64,000 nucleotides of DNA from the NCBI RefSeq assembly GCF_000735455.1, contig NZ_JMPS01000067.1:62001-126000 (forward strand). The letters run 5' to 3'. Both the position numbers and the translations under genes were made by a program. This document shows, piece after piece, positions 1 to 9,376 of the stretch (positions within the stretch are counted from its first letter, which is position 1; each line of letters begins with the position of its first letter). Below the pieces are notes generated by a model. The model was not told the DNA's origin and made no database searches. It saw nothing but the letters and a program-made list of their open reading frames with translations. Origin of the DNA: Yokenella regensburgei ATCC 49455 (GTDB taxonomy: Bacteria; Pseudomonadota; Gammaproteobacteria; Enterobacterales; Enterobacteriaceae).

Positions 1-188
1 CCGGCAAAGAGTTAGATGCGTATTCGCTGGTGGGCACCAACGTGAATTACGATATTAATAAGAACCTGCGTCTTAACGTGGGTATCAGTAATATCTTCGA
101 TAAACAGATCTATCGCTCCACCGAAGGGGCAAATACCTATAACGAACCGGGCCGGGCTTATTATGCCGGGGTGACGGCGTCGTTCTGA
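1..188 (+). CDS. iroN: IroN, TonB-dependent salmochelin receptor, C-terminal end only
   Basis: Only the last 61 codons are in the window; the reading frame begins at base 3 and ends at TGA 186-188. The encoded tail has alternating beta-strand residues, an NVGISNIFDK stretch typical of the last strands of siderophore receptors, and a terminal phenylalanine (TASF), the usual outer-membrane beta-barrel signature. The convergent iroE and the iroBCDE genes that follow identify it as IroN, the outer-membrane receptor for glucosylated enterobactin. The start lies outside the window, so gene integrity cannot be judged. Confidence 0.88.
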   Translation, partial: GKELDAYSLVGTNVNYDINKNLRLNVGISNIFDKQIYRSTEGANTYNEPGRAYYAGVTASF

Positions 189-193
189 TGGCT

Positions 194-219
194 GATGCCC
201 GCCGGTGGCGGGCATCTTT
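194..219 (+). terminator. Terminator between convergent iroN and iroE
   Basis: A perfect 10-bp stem (GATGCCCGCC paired with GGCGGGCATC) with a three-base loop is followed by TTT, six bases after the iroN stop codon. It probably ends iroN transcription. Confidence 0.75.
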
Positions 220-231
220 CCTGGAGCAGAA

Positions 232-1179
232 TTAAAGACAGGCGGCTTTTTGAGTCGCCGGTTCGCGGCTGATATCGAGCAGCGCACGCTGGAAAGAGAC
301 GTTAAACATTGGCCCGTGACCGAGTCCCGGGTAATCCACGTACGAGGTGTTAACGCCCTTGCCCTCAAGGGTGGTGACGGTGGCGTGGACTTTTTGCAGG
401 ATCTCGACCATCTGATTTTGTCTGCTGTCTCCGGTTGAGGCCGAGCCTTCTATAATTATCAGATTCTTATGGCAGTACTGCGCCGGGTTGACCGTCGTAA
501 GGCGGTTTAACAGGGCAAAATTATCCCTGCTGAGCGACGGGCTGGCGCTGTAGTACTGATGAAAGAACGATGACGATAACCACGATCCGAGGACAAACAG
601 ACCGCCGTAGGAGTGCCCCCAGATCCCGCGCCGTTCGGGGTTGATACGTACACCTTGCTCTACCTGCGGGGCGATGCGGGTTTCCAGTAGCTGGCGGAAT
701 TCAGGCCCGCCGCCGGTTTTACGTTGAAAGCGAGGGGTGTTTGCATTGCCTGCGCTCACCGTCCCGAGCACCGGCGTGTAGTCATAGGCTCTGCCGTTGA
801 GATCGAACGGCAGGCTGGTCTGATAGCCCACCGCCACAATCACCGGCGGCGAGTCCCCGGATAACTGTTTGAGTAGCGTTTCCGGCAGGCGGTCCATCAC
901 CGCATTACCGTCCAGCATATACAGAACCGGGTACCCCGACGCTGGCGCAGCTTTCCTGGGGACGGCGGTCCATACCCGGTAGTGTCTTGCGCCATCGGCA
1001 GAATCAAAGTCATTGACCCTGAAATGGTAATATTCAGAGCCTTTATCGGCGATATTCGGCCCTAATGGCTGCATATCCGGCTTCGCAAAACCCGGCGCGC
1101 TATAGCCGAGTGCGAAGCAAAAACTCGCGGTAAATAACGCCATGCGGTGGCGCTTAGGGTGTTGCTCACGACCAGACAT
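232..1179 (-). CDS. iroE: IroE, periplasmic salmochelin/enterobactin esterase
   Basis: This 315-residue serine hydrolase matches IroE in length and in conserved blocks such as KPDMxPLGPNIADKGS. It has an N-terminal hydrophobic stretch (about residues 13-32) that could be a signal peptide or membrane anchor. The nucleophile is in GHSYGG (Ser190), and a GLGHG motif supplies the likely catalytic His288. Known IroE linearises cyclic glucosylated enterobactin in the periplasm, which helps export of linear salmochelins. It follows iroD by 33 bases on the same strand and is probably co-transcribed with it. Confidence 0.93.
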   Translation of the reverse strand: MSGREQHPKRHRMALFTASFCFALGYSAPGFAKPDMQPLGPNIADKGSEYYHFRVNDFDSADGARHYRVWTAVPRKAAPASGYPVLYMLDGNAVMDRLPETLLKQLSGDSPPVIVAVGYQTSLPFDLNGRAYDYTPVLGTVSAGNANTPRFQRKTGGGPEFRQLLETRIAPQVEQGVRINPERRGIWGHSYGGLFVLGSWLSSSFFHQYYSASPSLSRDNFALLNRLTTVNPAQYCHKNLIIIEGSASTGDSRQNQMVEILQKVHATVTTLEGKGVNTSYVDYPGLGHGPMFNVSFQRALLDISREPATQKAACL

Positions 1180-1212
1180 CGGATAATTTTTCCTTGTTCG
1201 CAGGTGATGTTT

Positions 1213-2466
1213 TTATTGATTCAGCAGGCTCAGACCGTCAATCAGCGCGCCGCGCCACCACGCATAATCGTGGCCGCCGGTATAGACGCTGCAGTGGCTT
1301 TCCACCCCGGCGGCAAGCAGTTGTTCATGCAGCTGCTGCACCTGCGGGACGGTGGAGCCTTCCAGCGATCCGACGCACAGGTGGGTTCGCACGGCCGGCG
1401 AGGGGGCGGAAAGCACATGTTCGCTCACCCAGGAGACATCGCTCGCGGCAAAGTGGCCCGGTCGGCTGCGGCTGTCCGGCGTCCACCACATCGACGGCGA
1501 GTGGCTCAGCACCAGGCCAAAGCTCTCCGGCGCATGGCGGGCGGCCATCAGCGCGGTCACGCCGCCCAGGCTTTGTCCGGCGAGCACCGTCTGCGAACGA
1601 CCCGCCCACTGGCGTTCCGGGTGTTCGGCACGAATGGCCGGCAGTAACCGGTCGGCGATATCGCACACCAGTTCGCGACGGCCGCCGAGTATTGCAGTGC
1701 GCTCACGTTCATCGAGGTTATCGATGCCGATTGCCGCCAGCGGCGGAATGCGCCCGTGCGCGATAGCGGCATCGATGGCGGCGCTTACGCCAACGCTCCC
1801 GAACCAGATTTCGCCATCCGTCAGCACCAGTAACCCCAGCGGCTGCGAGGCGGGAACTGCGGGAAGGTACAGCCGTACCTGGCGTAATTGCCCGGCGAGC
1901 CGGTGTTCTGAGGTAAAAAGTTGCCCGCGGCTGGCGTGGCTGCCCGCCCACTCATCCTGCGCGGGGGCGTTATCCAGTGCCAGCACCGACTCCAGCTTAT
2001 CGCCGCGGACGTTCATTCCCGGCGTGTGGTTTAGCGGATCTGCCCGTCCGGCCAGGGTGGCAAAGCGGGTTCCCAGTTGAGAAACCGTGTCTTCGTCGGT
2101 GCCCGGTGGGATTTCCACCATCGTGTAGGAGCCGCAGTAGGAGGCGGGTAAGCGCAGCGTCAGGTGCCAGATATCCGTTCCGGGGAGTGGCTGCATCATG
2201 CCTTTTGCCAGGCTGTCTTTATCGGTGACGCGATTGAGGCGCAGGTACACCCCCTGCAGTGGGTGAGCGGCGCGCCACAGGAAGGTGACTTCCCGCTCGT
2301 CATCCATGCCGTCCATCGTGCTCACCAGCGGTAGCGCAAGCGACTGCGCCTCCTGCCAGAAACGCGTGGCGTCAATCGGGGTTCCGGCCGCAAGCTGTCG
2401 GCGAAGGCGCGCGGCGGTCTGAAGCGCAGCGGCTGCTACGGGCGGGCTCAGTCTCATTATCGGCAT
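1213..2466 (-). CDS. iroD: IroD, cytoplasmic ferric-salmochelin esterase
   Basis: The 417-residue product has an N-terminal esterase-specific domain and a C-terminal alpha/beta hydrolase domain. The nucleophile motif is GQSLGG (Ser299), and GGHDYAWWRG near the end holds the catalytic histidine. It has no signal peptide, as expected for the cytoplasmic enzyme that hydrolyses ferric salmochelin/enterobactin trilactone to release iron. The start is uncertain between the ATG at 2466 (MPIMRL) and the ATG three codons later; neither has a strong Shine-Dalgarno. A hairpin at 2509-2532 separates it from iroC. Confidence 0.92.
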   Translation of the reverse strand: MPIMRLSPPVAAAALQTAARLRRQLAAGTPIDATRFWQEAQSLALPLVSTMDGMDDEREVTFLWRAAHPLQGVYLRLNRVTDKDSLAKGMMQPLPGTDIWHLTLRLPASYCGSYTMVEIPPGTDEDTVSQLGTRFATLAGRADPLNHTPGMNVRGDKLESVLALDNAPAQDEWAGSHASRGQLFTSEHRLAGQLRQVRLYLPAVPASQPLGLLVLTDGEIWFGSVGVSAAIDAAIAHGRIPPLAAIGIDNLDERERTAILGGRRELVCDIADRLLPAIRAEHPERQWAGRSQTVLAGQSLGGVTALMAARHAPESFGLVLSHSPSMWWTPDSRSRPGHFAASDVSWVSEHVLSAPSPAVRTHLCVGSLEGSTVPQVQQLHEQLLAAGVESHCSVYTGGHDYAWWRGALIDGLSLLNQ

Positions 2467-2508
2467 TCCATCTCATTCATCATTTGGTCATCAGTATAAA
2501 TAGCTAAA

Positions 2509-2532
2509 GCGGCTGTTCGGGGGAACAGCCGC
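2509..2532 (-). terminator. Strong hairpin between iroC and iroD
   Basis: A perfect 10-bp stem (GCGGCTGTTC/GAACAGCCGC) with a 4-base loop lies between the iroC stop and the iroD start. Read on the minus strand it is followed by only a short TTT. It could be a partial terminator or an mRNA-processing or stability element that sets iroDE expression below iroBC. Confidence 0.5.
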
Positions 2533-2570
2533 CTGCGGGCTTTGTTAATCGTCAGTGATGCTGATGAAAA

Positions 2571-5500
2571 CTATCCCACGAGCTCTCCTTGCGTATCCTG
2601 GGCGTGGCTGGCTGTGCCGACGCTGTCCTGCCACAGACGGGCGTACAGGCCACCCGCGGCCATTAATTCGTCATGACTACCGTATTCGGCGAGTCGCCCG
2701 TTGTCGATCACGGCAATGCGATCGCAGCGGCGGGCGGTCGTCAGCCGGTGGGCGACGATAAGCGCGGTGCGTTTCTCATTGTGCGCCACTTCAGTCAGCG
2801 AGGTCATTAGCCGCTCTTCTGTCGTGCGGTCAAGTCGGGCGGTGGCTTCGTCGAGCAGCAGCACGTGCGCCTGGGCCAGCTGAGCGCGGGCAAGGGCAAT
2901 CAGCTGACGCTGACCGGCGGACAGCGAAGCACCGCCGTTACTCACCGGGGTGCGGAAACCCTGCGGCAGATGCTGTACGGTCTCAAACAATCCGGCCTGC
3001 CGCGCCGCGGTTTCCACCTCCGTGTCGCTGCTGGCGGGCCGCGCATAGCGGATGTTTTCCGCAATATCGCTGCTGAACAGCGCCACATCCTGGGAGACCA
3101 GCCCCGTCTGGCGGCGGTAATCGGTAAGCGACGCCGCATCAATCACCCGTTTGCCGACGCGGATTTGCCCACCGGTGGGGGAGTAGAGCCCCGCCAGCAG
3201 CTTGATAAGCGTCGATTTACCGGCCCCGCTGCGCCCGACCACGGCGACCACCGTTCCTTCAGGGATGGTGAGCGACAGATTATCGAGCGCGGGCTGCTGG
3301 CTTTCAGGGTAGCGGAAGGTCAGCGCCTCGAGGTGCAGCGCGCCGCTGGCCGGAGCGGCGGAGGAGGGTTCGACATTTTCCGCACCTTCCGTCGCCAGCA
3401 GTTCATTAATATGTTTGCCGCTGGCGGTCGCCTGCTGCCAGGAGTCAACAATGCCCGACAGCTGCTGCACCGGGCCATAGAACTGCCCCAGCAGCAGGAA
3501 GAACGCCGCCAGCACCCCGGCGGTCATCTCACCTTCGGCGACCCGGGACGCCCCCACCAGAAGTACGGCAGCATAGGCGGCCTCGGTGCAGAAGGTGAGG
3601 AACGGGAAGTAGACGGCCAGGTATTTCTGCGCCCGCACGCGGGTGGCGCGGAATTTATCGGACAACGCCCGCAGCCTGGCAGCCTCTTGTTCCTGCTGAC
3701 CATGAGACTGCACTACCCGCAGGCCGGAAACTTTCTCCTGCAGCGTGCTGTTGACCTTACCAATCTCAAGGCGCGCCTGTGCGTAGGCCGGGGAGCTGAG
3801 GCGGCGATAGATCCACGTTGCCAGCACCACCACCGGCACGGCGCTGAGCGCGGTAAGCGCAAGGACCGGATCGAGCCAGAACATGGCGGCGGCGATAGCC
3901 ACCATCGTCACGATGCTGGTGGCCGCTCCGGCAAGGCCGTTTTGTAAAAAGCGGGCGAGGGAGTCGACGTCGACGGTCATGCGGGTCAGGCGTGAATCGA
4001 CGTGCTTTTCGTGCCAGGGCAGACCCAGGCGCAGCAGGTGTCCGAAGCTGCGCAGGCGCACCGTATGCTGCACCGACTCTGCCGCACGGGCGGCGAAGAC
4101 CGTCTGTAGCGCATAACAGCACCAGCTAATGACCACCAGGCACAGGGCGAGCAGGGCGCAAATGCCGATGGTTGCCATATCCCCGGCGGCGACGCCGGAG
4201 TCGATGCCGCGCTGTAAAAGCACCAGCACACCAACGCCCGCCGCAGAGTCGAGCGCAATAAGCAGCGCAGCGATGATGAACATCCAGGCAACCGGCGTCA
4301 GCAGCGACGAAACGCGCCGTCCTTTACCAGAAAGCGCCATCTCAACGGCGCTTTCCGGCACGCGGGTCATCCGGTCGACAAAGCCCTTGCCGGCAGGCGT
4401 CTGGCGCGCATCCGGGTCTTCAGTGTGTGAAGCACTGGATGCTGGCCACAGTTCGCGCGGTTCCGCCGACGTGGGTTCGAGAAAATCGCTGCTGCCGCTC
4501 ATCAGCGCGCGGAACGCCGGGCAGCGCGCCTCCAGTTCAGCCTGGGTGCCGCTATCCACCACCCGGCCTTTATCCAGCACCACAATCCGGCTGGCAAGCT
4601 GCAGCGTAGAGCGGCGGCGGGCAATCACCAGCAGCATATGTTGAGCATCGGCATAGCGCCCAAGGGCGGTGTTGATCTCCGCTTCGGTACCGGCATCGAC
4701 CGCCGACGTGGTGTCATCGAGAATGAGCACTTCCGGCGTGGTGATCAGCGCCCGGGCCAGCGCAATACGCTGGCGTTGCCCCCCGGAAAGGTTGGTCCCG
4801 CGTTCGGTAAGCCGGGTGTTGAACCCCTGCGGCAGCGCGTTGATAAACCCGCTGGCACCTGCGGCATCGGCGGCGCGGCGGATATCGTCCTGGCTTGCCT
4901 GCGGGTGCCCGTAGGCGATGTTTTCCGCCACCGTCCCGGCAAACAGAAAGGCATCTTCAAACACCACGCCGACCCGGCGGCGGAGCGCCGTCAGCTGCAG
5001 GTCGCGAATATTTTGCTGCCCGCCGGTGGTGTTAAGCCATACCCCGCCGGCGCTGGGATCGTAAAACCGCGCGAGCAGCATCAACAGCGTCGATTTCCCG
5101 GATCCAGAGGCACCCACCACCGCCACGGTTTCACCCGCGTGAATGGAAAACGAGACATCATCAAGGATGCGGCGTCCGCTGCCATAGTGGAAGCTCATCT
5201 TCTCCACCTCCAGGCCGATAACCTGGCCGTCGACCGGCTCCGTACCGTCTTCCATCAGCGAACGGGTGTCGATAAGCGCGAAGACCCGCTCCACCGACGC
5301 CTGGGTGCGCTGGGCGATCACCAGGAACGAGGCCAGCACGCGGGTCGGGCCGGTCAGCATGGCGAGGAAGCTGGCAAAAGCAACGAAGGTCCCGAGATCG
5401 ATACGCCCGTTCATCACCGACCAGCCGCCGTAGCACAGCAGGACTATCTGCCCCAGCACCGGCAGCGCCAGCATCGTTGCGCCCGGCATCGCCTGCGAAA

Positions 5501-6233
5501 TCGCCGCGCCGATGCGCACGCGCACCATCTGCCGCGACTGGCGGTCGAGCCAGCGCGTTTCGCGCAGCTCCGCCACGCAGGACTTCACCACCGAGATTTG
5601 TTCCAGCACCTCACGCATATGCTCTGTCATCTGCGCCAGCCGGTCTGAGGCAAGCCCGGTTTGTGCGAACACGCGACGGCGGGCGCGCAGGGCGGTGACG
5701 GCAAGGGCTGCCAGCACGCCGACGACGATGAGGGTCATCGACGGCGACATCCACAGCATCACCGCTATCCCGGCGATGTAATAGGTGAACACCGCAAGCG
5801 GCACCGGGGACATCTGTAGCAGGGTGTGTACCTGCTGCAGATCGCTGTTGGTCCGCGATATAACCTGCCCGGTGCGCAGTGCGTCCTGGCCCGCGCCATC
5901 GAGCTTCTGAATACTGTCGAACGCGCGGCTGCGTAGCGTGTGCTGCACCCACAGCGACAGCTCTCCGGCATAGCCGCGGCGCACGTAGTTACCGATAAAA
6001 TCAAACAGGGCAATCAGCAGCAGGCCGCAGGCGAGCCACGGCAGGCGCGTCGGATCGCCGGCCATGGCATCGTTGACCGCCTGACGCGTCAGCAGCGGCG
6101 TCAGGGCGGCCAGCAGAATGGTTGATACCGATGCCACAATGACAATGGTGCTCAGTTTTTTGCGTTCCCAACACACGCGGGCAAGGCGAACTATCCAGGC
6201 GCGAGCGGGCATGGGGGAGTGAGTCGCAGGCAT
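2571..6233 (-). CDS. iroC: IroC, ABC exporter of salmochelin (fused two-half transporter)
   Basis: This 1,220-residue protein is a tandem of two ABC-exporter halves, each with a transmembrane domain and a nucleotide-binding domain. The first NBD has GASGSGKST and LSGGQRQR. The second has GRSGAGKST but reads LSAGQ at the signature. The start at 6233 (MPATHSPMPARAW) was chosen because GGAGG sits 5 bases upstream; the reading frame stays open for 80 more codons into iroB but the arginine-rich translation there is not protein-like. Known IroC exports glucosylated enterobactin across the inner membrane. The start lies 62 bases after the iroB stop. Confidence 0.94.
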   Translation of the reverse strand: MPATHSPMPARAWIVRLARVCWERKKLSTIVIVASVSTILLAALTPLLTRQAVNDAMAGDPTRLPWLACGLLLIALFDFIGNYVRRGYAGELSLWVQHTLRSRAFDSIQKLDGAGQDALRTGQVISRTNSDLQQVHTLLQMSPVPLAVFTYYIAGIAVMLWMSPSMTLIVVGVLAALAVTALRARRRVFAQTGLASDRLAQMTEHMREVLEQISVVKSCVAELRETRWLDRQSRQMVRVRIGAAISQAMPGATMLALPVLGQIVLLCYGGWSVMNGRIDLGTFVAFASFLAMLTGPTRVLASFLVIAQRTQASVERVFALIDTRSLMEDGTEPVDGQVIGLEVEKMSFHYGSGRRILDDVSFSIHAGETVAVVGASGSGKSTLLMLLARFYDPSAGGVWLNTTGGQQNIRDLQLTALRRRVGVVFEDAFLFAGTVAENIAYGHPQASQDDIRRAADAAGASGFINALPQGFNTRLTERGTNLSGGQRQRIALARALITTPEVLILDDTTSAVDAGTEAEINTALGRYADAQHMLLVIARRRSTLQLASRIVVLDKGRVVDSGTQAELEARCPAFRALMSGSSDFLEPTSAEPRELWPASSASHTEDPDARQTPAGKGFVDRMTRVPESAVEMALSGKGRRVSSLLTPVAWMFIIAALLIALDSAAGVGVLVLLQRGIDSGVAAGDMATIGICALLALCLVVISWCCYALQTVFAARAAESVQHTVRLRSFGHLLRLGLPWHEKHVDSRLTRMTVDVDSLARFLQNGLAGAATSIVTMVAIAAAMFWLDPVLALTALSAVPVVVLATWIYRRLSSPAYAQARLEIGKVNSTLQEKVSGLRVVQSHGQQEQEAARLRALSDKFRATRVRAQKYLAVYFPFLTFCTEAAYAAVLLVGASRVAEGEMTAGVLAAFFLLLGQFYGPVQQLSGIVDSWQQATASGKHINELLATEGAENVEPSSAAPASGALHLEALTFRYPESQQPALDNLSLTIPEGTVVAVVGRSGAGKSTLIKLLAGLYSPTGGQIRVGKRVIDAASLTDYRRQTGLVSQDVALFSSDIAENIRYARPASSDTEVETAARQAGLFETVQHLPQGFRTPVSNGGASLSAGQRQLIALARAQLAQAHVLLLDEATARLDRTTEERLMTSLTEVAHNEKRTALIVAHRLTTARRCDRIAVIDNGRLAEYGSHDELMAAGGLYARLWQDSVGTASHAQDTQGELVG

Positions 6234-6295
6234 TACGCCTCCTTCATTTTTGAACGATTGGCGACGACGGCCGCGGCCGCCATCGCGTGACTTAA

Positions 6296-7420
6296 CTACT
6301 GCGATGAGCCTTTTTGCAGCGCGGCGATAAGACGTTTCGCCACCTCGGTCGGGCACGGCTGCGCGGCCATTTCCGCCGCCACCTCCAGCGATGCGTCGCG
6401 AAGCGATCGATCGTTCAGGAAGTTGTTGATCATGCCGCTCGTCAGCCCGCCGTCGCCGGGGATGATGCCGCACCCGCGCTCGACCACGGCGCGGGCGTTC
6501 ACCGGCCTGTCGGCGCCCTCGCCAAAGACGATTTGTGGAATACCGGCATGCAGCGCCGTCAGGGTGTTCCCGGCGCCACCGTGGTGAATAAAACCGTCGG
6601 CACCGTTGAGGAAGGCCCCCATCGGGATCCAGTCGACCAGACGAACGTTCGGGGGCAGGGAGCGTAAATCCGACCGGGCGTTTGCCGAGAGGTGCAGGAT
6701 GATTTCGGCGTCGACCTCGCTGGCGGAATCCATCACCCAGGAGATGAGATCCAGACCATCGACCATCGGTTTAACGGTGCCGAGGCTTACCAGCAGACGC
6801 TTGCGGCCCGGCGTGCGCTCCCACCATGATTCCCAGACGGCACCGCCGTTATAGGGGACGTATTGCATCGAAATGACCGGCTCGCCGTCGTTTTGCAGTA
6901 TGCTCATGCTCGGCGGGGTGACATCTATCCACGCCAGATCCTGCGGCGGGGTGCTGACCCCGTGGCGGCGATAGGCATCAGAGAGCGATTTTGTGACCCC
7001 TTTGATGTGCCAGGGCGTGTGGCCGAAGCCGACGGTTTGCATCACTACCGGAATGCCGTACTTCGCGGCAATCAGCGGCCCGACAACCCCAAGGGGAGGG
7101 TAGACAATGAGGTCGGGACGCCAGTGCCCGGCAAACTCCACCAGCTGGTCGGCCATCTCTTCGCTAAAGAACGAGAAATTCCCCATTTTGGTTCCGATGT
7201 TACTTTCCTTCCGCAATGCTTCCCGGCGGCGATAGTCGGCTTCTGAATCGAAGCCTGGCGCGGCATCAAACACCACAAGCCCTGCCTCTGCCGCTTTTTG
7301 TGCGAATTTCCCGCCGCTGGCAATCAGGACTTCGTGACCATTCACACGAAAAGCCTGTGCCAGAGACAGCACCGGATACAGCAGCCCATACAACGGTGGG
7401 CCTACAAACAGAATACGCAT
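6296..7420 (-). CDS. iroB: IroB, enterobactin C-glucosyltransferase
   Basis: The 374-residue product starts MRILFVGPPLYGLLYP and has the GT-B fold layout of UDP-glucose-dependent glycosyltransferases, with a C-terminal HHGGAGNT donor-binding motif. Overall similarity to known IroB is very high. It C-glucosylates the catechol rings of enterobactin to give salmochelins that escape lipocalin-2. The start at 7420 was preferred to an in-frame upstream ATG (7462) because it matches the family N-terminus. It is the first gene of iroBCDE, with a Fur-like box 44-62 bases upstream. Confidence 0.95.
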   Translation of the reverse strand: MRILFVGPPLYGLLYPVLSLAQAFRVNGHEVLIASGGKFAQKAAEAGLVVFDAAPGFDSEADYRRREALRKESNIGTKMGNFSFFSEEMADQLVEFAGHWRPDLIVYPPLGVVGPLIAAKYGIPVVMQTVGFGHTPWHIKGVTKSLSDAYRRHGVSTPPQDLAWIDVTPPSMSILQNDGEPVISMQYVPYNGGAVWESWWERTPGRKRLLVSLGTVKPMVDGLDLISWVMDSASEVDAEIILHLSANARSDLRSLPPNVRLVDWIPMGAFLNGADGFIHHGGAGNTLTALHAGIPQIVFGEGADRPVNARAVVERGCGIIPGDGGLTSGMINNFLNDRSLRDASLEVAAEMAAQPCPTEVAKRLIAALQKGSSQ

Positions 7421-7463
7421 GAGAAAATCCCTCTCCACGTCTCGAACCAGGTAAATCACCAAT

Positions 7464-7482
7464 GAGAATGATAATAATTACC
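7464..7482 (-). promoter_or_regulatory. Fur-box-like operator of the iroB promoter
   Basis: The 19-bp stretch GAGAATGATAATAATTACC matches 16 of 19 positions of the Fur consensus and lies just upstream of iroB. This supports iron-repressed expression of iroBCDE, as known in Salmonella and E. coli. Confidence 0.8.
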
Positions 7483-7607
7483 AATATCATTTACTAATTG
7501 CAACGATTAGTAAGAACTTAATGGAACGTCAGAGGGGGATAATGAAGGTCGGATCAGGACTCAGAGCCGCCTGGGCTCTGTGGTGGCGGCTTAGCCGGGA
7601 GGACTTA

Positions 7608-8240
7608 TTAAAATCGATTGGGCAAGTGATGAATGGAAAGCAATTTACCATTCTCCAGTTTGATGTAATTTCCTTTTTTAAGCTCGGACAGCATCTTCAT
7701 AATGCTGCTGCGCGAGAGTCTTGTACGATCGAGAATATATCGATACACCGAGGTGTTCTCGCGGACGCTATCTGGCTCCTGAATAAGCATCAACAGCTGA
7801 TAGCGCAGAATTTCGAAACTGGTGGGAGCCGTCAGCATCTCGTTATAAATAAATAGCTTATTCGTGATAAACATAATATGGCGGGCTATCAGATCCCAGG
7901 CTTTCTGCTCTTCAATCAGCGCCATCACTGTGTTGTACGGCAATGATGCGATTTCGCATTGGGCCAGGGTGTGAAGATAGATATGTTCGCTCAGAGGAAG
8001 CGTGAAGCCTAACGCTATCGGGGCGGAGAGGATCCCAAGCGAAAAGGCATCGTCGCGACGTGCAAGCAAAACTGAACCCTGGCGTATGAAATGGCAGGTA
8101 GCAACCCCTTGTTGGCGGAAAAACAGTTTGCTGCCTTTTGGCACCGTTCGGTAGTCTTCGTCGCGAGTCAATATACTGAGCAGACGCTGCAGGTGCGGTG
8201 AAAGGGCTTTGACATCAATATGGCGTTCGCGTGTTGTCAT
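7608..8240 (-). CDS. IprA/YaiV-type winged-helix regulator (copy 1)
   Basis: This 210-residue protein has a degenerate cyclic-nucleotide-binding-like N-terminal domain and a C-terminal winged-helix region (DRTRLSRSSIMKMLSELKKGNYI). That layout is seen in the IprA (formerly YaiV) family of Crp/Fnr-related enterobacterial regulators. No cAMP-binding arginine-serine signature is evident, so its ligand is unknown. It lies 87 bases downstream of a paralogue on the same strand, divergent from the fimbrial operon. A role in fimbrial control is an inference from position; the nearby iro genes are an alternative. Confidence 0.72.
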   Translation of the reverse strand: MTTRERHIDVKALSPHLQRLLSILTRDEDYRTVPKGSKLFFRQQGVATCHFIRQGSVLLARRDDAFSLGILSAPIALGFTLPLSEHIYLHTLAQCEIASLPYNTVMALIEEQKAWDLIARHIMFITNKLFIYNEMLTAPTSFEILRYQLLMLIQEPDSVRENTSVYRYILDRTRLSRSSIMKMLSELKKGNYIKLENGKLLSIHHLPNRF

Positions 8241-8327
8241 GACGGGCTACGACCTGCAAGCCAATGGGGTTTCATCTGCGACAAACCTGCCTTCGGGGGC
8301 AATCCGGGAACCCCTAGCGCCCGCAGG

Positions 8328-8957
8328 CTAGTATTTCAGCGGGATGCCCTGCTTAATCTGCAAAAGGAGTCCTCGCTCGGTAGTGATATAGCTTCCTTTT
8401 TTTAATTCAGCAAGGATTTTCATAATGCTGCTGCGGGAAAGAAAAGTTCGCGACTGAATATAATTAGCGGCCGTAATACTGCTGCGAAGCTCCTCTGACT
8501 CCTGCATCAGTTCATACAGCTGAGAGCGAATAATGGCGTAAGACGATGGCGCAGAAATACGAGTGCAATGCTCATAGACGCGCCCGGCAGTGTAAATGAG
8601 CAGGTGGGCTAAACTTTCCCACAAGTCTTTCTCGGCAATAATGGTATTGGCCGCTGAGAGTGAAAGACACGCGATGCGTGAAGGTTCCAGCGTCTGCATA
8701 TGCAGATAGTCACTCACAGAGAGTTGGTTGCTTAAGCCAAACACATAGGGCGCCGATTCTGAGTTCATCATAAAGCTATCTCGGGTACGACAAAGTGCAA
8801 TACTCCCTTCAAGAAGCAAATAACATTTGCGCGCTCCATCATTTGAATAGTTAATTTTTTGCCTTATTTTTGTTTCAATTATGTTAGCCTCCGGGGAGAG
8901 GTGATAGATCAGGTTTTCTATATGTTGATCAGGTTTACAGATTGATGCGTTATACAT
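8328..8957 (-). CDS. IprA/YaiV-type winged-helix regulator (copy 2)
   Basis: A paralogue of the adjacent downstream gene. Both share the C-terminal block SRSSIMKxLxELKKGxYI and a helical LxYExLxxPxSxxIxRxQL-like stretch before it. The start at 8957 (MYNASICKP) gives 209 residues, close to the neighbour's 210. A TTG at 8993, 3 bases after a GGAG, is an alternative that would add 12 residues. The gene is divergent from the major fimbrial subunit gene, with over 400 bases of AT-rich regulatory DNA between, so it is well placed to control fimbriation. That role is inferred only. Confidence 0.68.
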   Translation of the reverse strand: MYNASICKPDQHIENLIYHLSPEANIIETKIRQKINYSNDGARKCYLLLEGSIALCRTRDSFMMNSESAPYVFGLSNQLSVSDYLHMQTLEPSRIACLSLSAANTIIAEKDLWESLAHLLIYTAGRVYEHCTRISAPSSYAIIRSQLYELMQESEELRSSITAANYIQSRTFLSRSSIMKILAELKKGSYITTERGLLLQIKQGIPLKY

Positions 8958-9376
8958 ACTTGTTTTGATTGGTTTTTTATTTCTGGCATCCAAATATACT
9001 CCAACACTGCAATGGAATCAGAAACAGGTGTGTTCTCCGATAGATGAATTATCTGCCAGTTGTCTTCTTCGAGTGAATATCAGGCGTGGTGTAAAATTAC
9101 ACCGAAAAATAACTTGAGATAATGAGTGTATCTATATCAATATTTATCTAAGTAGAAAAAATACTGATTGTTGATGTGCTTCGATAACGCTTTATGTGGC
9201 GGTAATGACTGGCACCTTATAGTGCAAGGTAAGGATGTTGTTTTCTCTGATATTATCGTGGTTATTACAATCTTAATGATGTAGCACTGGAATGCTGCAG
9301 GGAACTGTTTTTTCTGACACGAGGATAAATACGTCATTCCTGCAGGAAAATATAAAAATATAATCAAGGAAATAAT
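8958..9376. promoter_or_regulatory. AT-rich regulatory region between copy 2 regulator and fimbrial operon
   Basis: No convincing gene lies in these 419 bases. They hold a 16-base near-palindrome (GGTGTAAAATTACACC, 9088-9103), several AT-rich stretches suited to promoters, and an AAGGAA ribosome-binding site just before the fimbrial ATG. I saw no invertible element with fimS-like terminal inverted repeats, so phase variation by inversion is not supported. Confidence 0.55.

Noticed and set aside
6234..6473. Extended N-terminus of IroC (80 extra codons)
   Set aside because: The extension overlaps iroB, is an arginine-rich shadow translation and lacks a ribosome-binding site; the inner ATG has GGAGG and the family N-terminus.
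8958..9376. fimS-like invertible phase switch before the fimbrial operon
   Set aside because: No pair of terminal inverted repeats and no FimB/FimE-type recombinase gene are present in the window.
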